In this document: in pieces, positions 43,097-49,303 of the stretch
How the letters are laid out: each line of letters begins with the position of its first letter
How positions within the stretch are numbered: position 1 is the first letter of the stretch
Assembly: GCA_023428695.1 (NCBI GenBank)
Contig: JAEYWY010000022.1
Location: 62,001-126,000 of the forward strand
Direction of reading: 5' to 3'
Length of the DNA: 64,000 nucleotides
From: Bacteroidota bacterium
Lineage (GTDB): Bacteria > Bacteroidota > Bacteroidia > Cytophagales > Cyclobacteriaceae
Notes under the pieces: generated by a model
Database searches by the model: none
What the model was told of the DNA's origin: nothing
The model's input: the letters and a program-made list of their open reading frames with translations, nothing else
Position numbers and translations under genes: made by a program

Positions 43097-43672
43097 ATGA
43101 AAAAATTCGTCGCCACCCTTACACTTCTGATCGTTGCGGCATCTTGCATTCGCGACGTCGCGGTCTTTTACGATTCAGACCCAACATTCAATCACCGCTC
43201 CTACGAGACCTATCGCTGGGAACCCGTCGATCCGATTGAGCGATCCCAATATCCGCTCTACTACAACGACCTGAACCATAACCGTATTACGGCGGCCACA
43301 GACGCAGTCCTCGCCGAAAAGCGTTATGTCACCGACACCCTTTCGCCGGACCTCACCATTCATTATCACATCGTCGTTGAGGACAAAACGATTGTGTTTC
43401 CACATGAAATGCCACGCTACGCCCGGGATACGGAAACAGGCGGAGCGGAGTATCAGTATGCCGAAGGGACATTGATACTCGATTTTATGGATGCCCGGAC
43501 CGGGAAACTTATGTGGCGGGGATGGGCAGTGGTCCAGCTCGAAAACATCAGGAACAGCGATGATGTTACGATTCTCTTTCGTAGTTTAGTTGAAAACATA
43601 CTCGCTGCATTCCCTCCATGCGCAACAACGGAAAATGCGGAAGTCAATAAAACTCACAACAATGATCGGTGA
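43097..43672 (+). CDS. DUF4136 lipoprotein
   Basis: The protein has 191 residues from the ATG at 43097, chosen because a near-perfect Shine-Dalgarno site (AAGGAGGT, 43084-43091) lies five bases upstream; this is unusual in a phylum that mostly lacks such sites. The N-terminus is a lipoprotein signal with lipobox VAASC. DUF4136 features follow: RSYETYRWEPVDP, LAEKRYVTDTLSPDLTIHYH, EGTLILDFMDARTGKLMWRG and WAVVQLENIRNSDDVTILFR. Members are small envelope lipoproteins of unknown function. The end overlaps the next gene by 11 bases. Confidence 0.9.
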   Translation: MKKFVATLTLLIVAASCIRDVAVFYDSDPTFNHRSYETYRWEPVDPIERSQYPLYYNDLNHNRITAATDAVLAEKRYVTDTLSPDLTIHYHIVVEDKTIVFPHEMPRYARDTETGGAEYQYAEGTLILDFMDARTGKLMWRGWAVVQLENIRNSDDVTILFRSLVENILAAFPPCATTENAEVNKTHNNDR

Positions 43673-44117
43673 ACTGTCAAAGCGCCAAATCGAACGCGTA
43701 CTCACGTCCGGAATTGTGGGACGGCTCGCATGCTGTAACAAGAACGTTCCCTATGTGGTCCCTATCATTTACGTCCTCGACGGTGATTACATTTATGCGC
43801 ACGCACAGGAAGGACAAAAGATCAGGTTCATGCGGGAAAACCCTCCCGTTTGTCTGTTGGTAGACGAAATTGATTCGATGGCCAACTGGAGGTCCGTCGT
43901 CATCAATGGCAAGTTCGAAGAATTAAAAACAGTAGCGGCAAAGAAGGCCGCGGCGTACCTGATTAATGAACTTACGGGACCACTCGTTACAAGTTCGGCC
44001 ACGCGACGGCCGCACCGCGAGTCAAACCCGCCGTTTGTGGTAAAAAAAGGGAGACGTGCAGTTTATTTCCGAATCAAGATTATCTCTGTGTCCGGCAGAT
44101 ATGAGAAACCCGCATAA
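43662..44117 (+). CDS. Pyridoxamine 5'-phosphate oxidase-fold flavin-binding protein
   Basis: The protein has 151 residues from the ATG at 43662, where the family's opening (IGELSKRQIERVLTSGIVGR) begins. It has the split-barrel features LACCNKNVPYVVPIIYVLDG, YIYAHAQEGQKIRFMRENPP, VCLLVDEIDSMANWRSVVIN and GKFEEL of the NimA-like PPOX group. Such proteins bind FMN or a related cofactor and reduce nitro compounds or have unknown reductase roles. The gene overlaps DUF4136 by 11 bases, so the two form one operon. Confidence 0.9.
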   Translation: MIGELSKRQIERVLTSGIVGRLACCNKNVPYVVPIIYVLDGDYIYAHAQEGQKIRFMRENPPVCLLVDEIDSMANWRSVVINGKFEELKTVAAKKAAAYLINELTGPLVTSSATRRPHRESNPPFVVKKGRRAVYFRIKIISVSGRYEKPA

Positions 44118-44245
44118 AAATTCGCAGGAGGCCGCGAACAATCACGTTTACCACAACTCACATCGCAATTCACTTCGTCGTGGCATTTCCCCAGAGGCGT
44201 AGCCTTGATCAGGATATTGTAAGGACCGACTTCAGTCCGTCCGTA

Positions 44246-44277
44246 AAAAAAAGAGGCTGCCTCTTTTGAGACAGCCT
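44246..44277 (-). terminator. Terminator after the YtxH gene
   Basis: AGGCTGCCTC (44254-44263) and GAGACAGCCT (44268-44277) form a stem with one G-T wobble and a four-base loop. Read on the minus strand it is followed by eight T, and it lies 22 bases past the YtxH stop codon. On the plus strand an ATTTTTA follows, so it could also end the PPOX transcript. Confidence 0.8.
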
Positions 44278-44298
44278 ATTTTTACTGAGCACCGGAGT

Positions 44299-44544
44299 CT
44301 AAACTTCAACTTCTTGTTTCCGGCCCGACATAACGTCCGTTTCTTTCCGTTTCAACAACTTCCCCGCTACGCCCTGAACAACTTCATTCCACTTTCCTTC
44401 AACTGCATCGCCTAGATCGTCACCTTTTTTGATGATGTTCTTTCGTAGCGTCGAACCCTTTTCGGGTGCGATCAACATTCCGATTGCTACACCGGCGGCC
44501 AGGCCTGCCAGTGTTCCCAATAAAATCTTAGGTGTCGTTTTCAT
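44299..44544 (-). CDS. YtxH domain protein
   Basis: The protein has 81 residues from the ATG at 44544 (17 further upstream codons of the open frame look non-coding). It begins MKTTPKILLGTLAGLAAGVA then IGMLIAPEKGSTLRKNI, the glycine-rich membrane helix and APEKG(S)-R motif of YtxH. A charged helical tail follows. YtxH proteins are small stress-linked envelope proteins of unknown mechanism, sigma-B regulated in Bacillus. The gene is convergent with the PPOX gene, with a shared terminator between them. Confidence 0.88.
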   Translation of the reverse strand: MKTTPKILLGTLAGLAAGVAIGMLIAPEKGSTLRKNIIKKGDDLGDAVEGKWNEVVQGVAGKLLKRKETDVMSGRKQEVEV

Positions 44545-44595
44545 AATCCGCGTTGTTTTAGTTATTCCGTCTACTACTCGATACGCATCAAACAT

Positions 44596-45026
44596 CGTAT
44601 ACTGCCGGCTATTTCGCTATGACTGGCATCACCACTGACAAGGATTGTTATTGGTCCTGACTCACGACTTGCGGCAACTAATGTCAGACACGCATACAAG
44701 CAAAAGGCGGAAGTTTTGTCTTCCGCCTTTTCGATATTCCGGTCACCGCACATTCAAGCAGGCTAAAGGAACATCCGAGTGACTACCCTTCCTTTGACCA
44801 AAGATGCTGATTAGGCAATGTAATGCAACAATGAATGTCCTCCCATTCGTATTCGTTGTTTTTCTGTTCGGTCAATCAGAAGTAATAATCATTTGTTGAT
44901 ATTAATATACTCCTGTAAAATACACGCGGATATGACCCAAGTCAGAGCCCGAAAAGACAGTTGTCATTGAACCGTTTACAGGGTCAACCGACAACAAAGG
45001 AGGAAACTACGAAGTTTTAAGTCAGG
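44596..45026. other. Gene-free stretch with an isolated terminator
   Basis: No protein gene is convincing in these 430 bases. The only clear element is the hairpin at 44702. An AT-rich block near 44880-44920 (TTGTTGATATTAATATACTCC) could hold promoter elements. A short untranslated RNA ending at the hairpin is possible. Confidence 0.45.
44702..44731 (+). terminator. Isolated Rho-independent hairpin
   Basis: AAAAGGCGGAAG (44702-44713) and CTTCCGCCTTTT (44720-44731) are a perfect 12-base inverted repeat with a TTTTGT loop. No gene ends just before it on either strand: the nearest is the start of YtxH on one side and the protease gene's end, 296 bases away, on the other. Confidence 0.75.
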
Positions 45027-46121
45027 CTAACGGGGAGCATACACGCGAACGATGAACACGTGATCCTTCCACTTCTTGACTTTGTCCACAGTGGACAGAC
45101 CCTTGAGCATATTTTGCTTTGGCAGAATCAACGGCGCGCTAAGGGAATCAGTCTCAAGACTGTCGATAACACTGAGTAACACTGACGATTTTATTGCAAA
45201 TGCAGCGCCCATCGTCTCCGTCTGCATACCGCTGATAATTCCTACCAGGTCTCCCCTGGAATTGAAAAGAGGTCCGCCGCTGTTACCCGGGTTGACCGGA
45301 ACAGATACCTGGTACGCATTCGGATTTTGTCTGAATCCGGAGAGCGCGCTTATTGAACCTTCGCCGAAGACGATATCTTCACGCGGGAATCCGAGAGTAA
45401 ATACTTCCTCCCCGAGGTTCGCCTCAGTCCCGCTTACAGTGTACGCGAGAGGTCTGGGCGCCTTAAATGTCGGGTCGTCAATCCGAAGTATAGCCACATC
45501 GTTAGTTGCGTCGCTCATTACCACGGTAGTTTTCATACGGCCGTATAGCGTGTTTTCTATAAACACAGAATCAGCTCCAATTACGACGTGGTGGCTGGTA
45601 ACAACATATCCATTGGGAGAAACCAGGAAGCCACTGCCACCGTATCTTCCCGGAGGGGTCGGCTTTTCACTTGACTTCGCTATGTTTTCCATCATGCGCG
45701 TCTGCGACTTCTGGAATTGTTCGAAGCTCTTGCGCATCTCCTTGTAGATCGCCGTCTGTTTTGTTTCAAGTTTTGTTGCCAATGATTGAGTCATCAGCAA
45801 TGTGCCGACGATACTGATCAGCGCCACACTGGCTGCGACGGCCGCCATAGGCCAGTATTTTCGGACAAGTTGACCGCTGCGCGGACTTGAAACAACTTGT
45901 TTAGGAGCAGTCACTTCACCTGAGAACTCCGTCAGCTTTTGTTTGATCGTTGTACGTTCTCCGGCGATCCTGATCGCGTTCACAAGTCTGACGTGTTCCT
46001 CCACGGCGTTACGAAACGCCTCATCGTGCAGCATTCTCTCCTGCACCCGGTACCTTTCCTGCTGCGGAAGCTTCCCCTTCGCATAGTCATCAAGCAGGTT
46101 ATCCAAATTCTCGTTCGTCAT
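45027..46121 (-). CDS. Anti-sigma-like N-terminus fused to membrane-anchored trypsin-like protease
   Basis: The protein has 364 residues from the ATG at 46121, which overlaps the sigma factor stop as ATGA. Residues 1-60 (LDNLLDDYAKGKLPQQERYR; LHDEAFRNAVEEHVRLVNAI) resemble the cytoplasmic part of Bacteroidota anti-sigma factors. One membrane helix spans about 91-111, and a coiled-coil linker about 115-150. A trypsin-like (S1C/DegS type) protease domain follows at 158-340 with His178 (TSHHVV), Asp208 (NDVAILRID) and Ser281 (PGNSGGPLFN). No PDZ domain is present. It probably senses envelope damage and controls the upstream sigma factor (inference). Confidence 0.88.
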   Translation of the reverse strand: MTNENLDNLLDDYAKGKLPQQERYRVQERMLHDEAFRNAVEEHVRLVNAIRIAGERTTIKQKLTEFSGEVTAPKQVVSSPRSGQLVRKYWPMAAVAASVALISIVGTLLMTQSLATKLETKQTAIYKEMRKSFEQFQKSQTRMMENIAKSSEKPTPPGRYGGSGFLVSPNGYVVTSHHVVIGADSVFIENTLYGRMKTTVVMSDATNDVAILRIDDPTFKAPRPLAYTVSGTEANLGEEVFTLGFPREDIVFGEGSISALSGFRQNPNAYQVSVPVNPGNSGGPLFNSRGDLVGIISGMQTETMGAAFAIKSSVLLSVIDSLETDSLSAPLILPKQNMLKGLSTVDKVKKWKDHVFIVRVYAPR

Positions 46122-46684
46122 ATAGATGTATCGTAATTCGAGAAAAAGATCTTCTTCAGGCGTTGCAGACATTTATACTTCTGATTCTTGGCGTTATCGG
46201 CATTTGTATATCCGAATTTTTCCCGAATCCCCTCCATATTCATGTCTCGCAGGTAAAAGTCCTCCAATATGCTCCGGCACGGTTCGCCGAGCGCATCGAG
46301 GGACTTGTTCATTATTTCAAAGGTCTTTTCCCGTTCTTCAAAGTCGGTCATCTCTTCCTCAATACCCGGGAAGCCATCGCTTTCCAAAATATTGACGTCA
46401 AATCTTTTCTTTTCCCACAGGCGTTTGAGCCACAGTCGCCGGGATACCGCGTACAAATAGGTCTTAATCTTACAGGTAAGGACGAAATCCGGCTGCTGCG
46501 CGCGTTCATAAAATGCCAGAACAGCCTCCTGATAGACGTCCTTTGCCTCCTGTTCTGTACCACTGTTGGCGCAAATCAGGTTGTAGACCATGGGATAATG
46601 CGTTTTGTAGAGTTCCCGGAGCGCTACCTCATTTTTTTTCCTGATTTCATTGAGAATCAGCTCATCAAAGTAGTTTTCGGCCAT
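46118..46684 (-). CDS. ECF-type RNA polymerase sigma factor
   Basis: The protein has 188 residues from the ATG at 46684, where the family pattern starts (upstream codons to 46729 look non-coding and overlap the inverted repeat). It has region 2 (KNEVALRELYKTHYPMVYNL; DVYQEAVLAFYERAQQPDFV; KTYLYAVSRRLWLKRLW) and region 4 (GEPCRSILEDFYLRDMNMEG; FGYTNADNAKNQKYKCLQRL). The DNA-binding helix ends KYKCLQRLKK, typical of the Bacteroidota sigma group that partners with caspase- or protease-type regulators. It overlaps the protease gene by four bases. Confidence 0.93.
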   Translation of the reverse strand: MAENYFDELILNEIRKKNEVALRELYKTHYPMVYNLICANSGTEQEAKDVYQEAVLAFYERAQQPDFVLTCKIKTYLYAVSRRLWLKRLWEKKRFDVNILESDGFPGIEEEMTDFEEREKTFEIMNKSLDALGEPCRSILEDFYLRDMNMEGIREKFGYTNADNAKNQKYKCLQRLKKIFFSNYDTSI

Positions 46685-46718
46685 CCCGTGGGGTGTTCTT
46701 AATACAAAAGAAAAAACA

Positions 46719-46759
46719 AGGTAACCCAAGGTAAAAATTTTTCAAACATTGGGTTACCT
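46719..46759. promoter_or_regulatory. Inverted repeat between the sigma factor and small lipoprotein genes
   Basis: AGGTAACCCAA (46719-46729) and TTGGGTTACCT (46749-46759) are perfect 11-base inverted arms with a 19-base AT-rich spacer. The site lies 34 bases upstream of the sigma factor start and 44 upstream of the divergent lipoprotein start. It could be an operator for both or a leader hairpin. Confidence 0.5.
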
Positions 46760-46803
46760 GCCACCCTTTTTTGTATGAAAGGTGAAATTTTAAACCAAAA
46801 TCT

Positions 46804-46989
46804 ATGAAAACTACCATCAAATTATTTTTTGCAGCTGCTGTAGTAGCAATCGCCGCTTCATGTTCTTCTAAGCCTGCTGAACCTGCCGCTGAAGAAACTA
46901 CACCTCAGGAAGAAGCTGCTCCTGCTGAAGCTCCTGTAGAATCTGATTCTGTTGAAGTTGCTGCTGACACTACGCAAACTGCACAATAA
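46804..46989 (+). CDS. Small Ala/Glu/Pro-rich lipoprotein
   Basis: The protein has 61 residues. MKTTIKLFFAAAVVAIAASC is a lipoprotein signal with lipobox IAASC. The mature 42 residues are a low-complexity acidic tail (AEPAAEETTPQEEAAPAEAP) with no aromatic residues. It is likely an abundant envelope lipoprotein with an extended acidic chain. A strong terminator follows 6 bases after the stop, and an 11-base inverted repeat lies upstream, so it is a single-gene transcript. No function is known. Confidence 0.8.
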   Translation: MKTTIKLFFAAAVVAIAASCSSKPAEPAAEETTPQEEAAPAEAPVESDSVEVAADTTQTAQ

Positions 46990-46995
46990 TTCATT

Positions 46996-47030
46996 AGCTG
47001 TGCAGGTTGTTGCCTGCACAGCTTCCTTTT
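46996..47030 (+). terminator. Strong terminator after the small lipoprotein gene
   Basis: AGCTGTGCAGG (46996-47006) and CCTGCACAGCT (47013-47023) form a perfect 11-base stem with a six-base loop, followed by TCCTTTT. Confidence 0.88.
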
Positions 47031-47168
47031 CTTTACTACGCCCCGCCTGATTTCTCAGGCTATGCCCTCCTGACAGAGAGGTATACATCCGTTAGACGAT
47101 TATTTGATATAAGCTGGATTGCTCATTCAACCAGCGCAAAATTTTCTTTGCCCAAAATTTACTGAAGC

Positions 47169-47966
47169 ATGAAACAGAAATGGATTTCCATTCTACTGGC
47201 TGGACTTTGTCTTTCGTGTATGCATTCCGCACCCGAAAACAGTGAACTGCTCGCCGTAGAAGAACAGCCTCAGACTTCTGCCACTACTGGCATCGACAAT
47301 CGAAAACTAGTCCGGAAAGCTGCGTACCGTTTTGAAGTTGATGACGTCTCAAAGGCCGTTTCGAATATCGAACACATCATCGCGCAATATCCTGCAATAG
47401 TTGCCGATTCCCGACTGGAGTCCTATCCGGGCCGGGTGCAACAAACCATGACAGTACGGATTGAAGCAACGTACCTCGATGCGTTTCTCGCTGGAATTGA
47501 CAAGCAGCCCAAATCACTCGATACCCGGACCATTACAACGACCGATTTCACGAAGGAATTTGTGGACCTTGAAGCAAGGCTTGCGACAAAGCGCGAAGTA
47601 TTCAACCGTTTCACGGACATTCTTCGCACCAGGACCGCTTCAGTTGAGGAAATCCTGGCAACAGAACGTCAGATCGGGCAATTGCAGGAAGAGATTGAAT
47701 CAGCTGTAAGCCGTCTGAATTATCTCAGGGACCAGGTGGCGTACAGCACCGTTACTCTGGAAATCTATCAGACCATACAACTACACGCCACCGCTACGGG
47801 ACCAGGTCTGGGTGAAGAATTTGCGGATGCATTTCGCGCCGGACTTGATGGTACAACGGACTCCCTGATACTGCTGACGCATCTATGGGCGATCATCCTC
47901 GCAGGTACAACGGCATGGCTAGTCGTCAGATTCCGCCGCAGGATACAACTCCGTGACAATGGATAA
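47169..47966 (+). CDS. DUF4349 domain lipoprotein
   Basis: The protein has 265 residues. The N-terminus is a lipoprotein signal with lipobox LCLSC. The DUF4349 domain covers about 45-245: LVRKAAYRFEVDDVSKAVSN, MTVRIEATYLDAFLAGIDKQ, TTTDFTKEFVDLEARLATKR, a coiled-coil EILATERQIGQLQEEIES, and YLRDQVAYSTVTLEIYQ. A C-terminal membrane helix (LTHLWAIILAGTTAWLVV) follows with a basic tail. DUF4349 proteins are membrane-anchored with an extracytoplasmic domain and have unknown function. It is convergent with the mannonate dehydratase gene; the ends are 5 bases apart. Confidence 0.9.
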   Translation: MKQKWISILLAGLCLSCMHSAPENSELLAVEEQPQTSATTGIDNRKLVRKAAYRFEVDDVSKAVSNIEHIIAQYPAIVADSRLESYPGRVQQTMTVRIEATYLDAFLAGIDKQPKSLDTRTITTTDFTKEFVDLEARLATKREVFNRFTDILRTRTASVEEILATERQIGQLQEEIESAVSRLNYLRDQVAYSTVTLEIYQTIQLHATATGPGLGEEFADAFRAGLDGTTDSLILLTHLWAIILAGTTAWLVVRFRRRIQLRDNG

Positions 47967-47971
47967 TCAAA

Positions 47972-49180
47972 TCAGATCCGGGTGTCCTGCTTTTCGCGTT
48001 TCGCCTTGTTGATCATCTCCTGTTCAAGGTGCGAAAAGACAGCGAGTTCAAGGCCGCGAAGCTCACCTAAACCCTTCAGCCTGCCTATTGCCGAGTAACC
48101 GGGATAGGTGGTTTTTTCAAGGTCGTCCAGCATCTGGTGGCCGTGATCCGGACGCATCGGTATTGCCTCCTGTCTTTTCTTCATGATGAAGTAGATTTCG
48201 CGGATGATCCGAAACATGTCCGTGTCGCCGTCAAGGTGATCGGCTTCGTAGAAGTTGCCATCGCTGTCGCGGCGCGTATTGCGCAGGTGCAGGAAGTGAA
48301 CCCGATCGCCATACTTGCGAATCATATGAACGAGATCGTTATCCGGTCGAACACCCAGTGAGCCGGTACAAAAACACAATCCGTTTGAAAGCGAAGGAAC
48401 CGCCTCGAAAATTGCGTCCAGATCACGTTCGTTGCTTACCACCCGCGGTAACCCAAGTACAGGATACGGCGGATCATCGGGATGAATCGCAAACCGAAGC
48501 CCACACTCGTCGGCAACGGGAACAACGTCCGACAAAAACAGAATCAGGTTTTCTTTCAGCATTATAGCGTCTATCCCATCGTATTCACGCAACGCTGAAA
48601 GCACCTGCTCCGGTGTAAAACGATCATCGCTGCCGGGAAGGCCAAGCAGTACGTTGCGATGAAGAAGGCTCTTTTGTTCTTCTGACATCGCATCATAATG
48701 CTTTCTCGCGCGTTCGATCTCATCAGCGGCGTAATCACTTTCAGCGCCAGGTCGTTGGAGCATAAACAAATCGAATGCGACAAATGCGAGTCGCTCAAAC
48801 CTCAATGCCTTTGCACCGTTGGCAAGCGTGTAAGCGATGTCCGTACGCAGCCAATCCAGCACCGGCATGAAGTTGTAGGTAACAACTTTTAATCCACACG
48901 CCGCGACGTTGCGGAGACTCTCCTTATAGTTTTCTATATACTGCGAAAAGTTTCCCCTTCTTTTCTTAATGTCATCATGCACCGGCAGACTTTCGATGAC
49001 AGTCCATGTCATCCCGGCCTTCTCAATCATGGTGCGGCGCTTTTCAATTTCCTCCACGGACCACACGTCGCCCACCGGTATGTAATGTAGTGCGGTCACC
49101 ACGCCGGAACAACCTGCCTGGCGAATATCGGACAGACTCACCGGATCTTTTGGGCCGTACCAACGCATTGTGTGTTGCAT
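47972..49180 (-). CDS. uxuA: Mannonate dehydratase
   Basis: The protein has 402 residues from the ATG at 49180; an in-frame GTG lies one codon upstream. It begins MQHTMRWYGPKDPVSLSDIR, aligning with the E. coli UxuA opening. Family motifs include VIESLPVHDDIKKR, VVTYNFMPVLDWLRTD, LRFAIHPDDPPYPVLGLPRV, NGLCFCTGSLGVRPDNDLVH, FLHLRNTRRD and PDHGHQMLDD, which carry the metal-binding Cys, His and Asp residues. It dehydrates D-mannonate to 2-keto-3-deoxy-D-gluconate, a late step of glucuronate breakdown. It lies 124 bases downstream of the GH115 alpha-glucuronidase gene, whose product would supply the glucuronate. UxaC and UxuB genes are not in the window. Confidence 0.95.
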   Translation of the reverse strand: MQHTMRWYGPKDPVSLSDIRQAGCSGVVTALHYIPVGDVWSVEEIEKRRTMIEKAGMTWTVIESLPVHDDIKKRRGNFSQYIENYKESLRNVAACGLKVVTYNFMPVLDWLRTDIAYTLANGAKALRFERLAFVAFDLFMLQRPGAESDYAADEIERARKHYDAMSEEQKSLLHRNVLLGLPGSDDRFTPEQVLSALREYDGIDAIMLKENLILFLSDVVPVADECGLRFAIHPDDPPYPVLGLPRVVSNERDLDAIFEAVPSLSNGLCFCTGSLGVRPDNDLVHMIRKYGDRVHFLHLRNTRRDSDGNFYEADHLDGDTDMFRIIREIYFIMKKRQEAIPMRPDHGHQMLDDLEKTTYPGYSAIGRLKGLGELRGLELAVFSHLEQEMINKAKREKQDTRI

Positions 49181-49185
49181 CACAA

Positions 49186-49199
49186 GAATATTAATATTC
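49186..49199. promoter_or_regulatory. AT-rich perfect palindrome just upstream of uxuA
   Basis: GAATATTAATATTC is perfectly palindromic over 14 bases and ends 5 bases before the uxuA start codon. It may be a binding site near the translation start, or a chance feature of an AT-rich leader. Confidence 0.25.
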
Positions 49200-49303
49200 A
49201 GTTTCTCAGGATTACCGACGCGGGTTCCCCCTTGTCATAATTCCCGATTATAAATCAAATCAAACTTTTAAAGGCGGGACGCCAATCCAAATTCATCGTA
49301 CGA

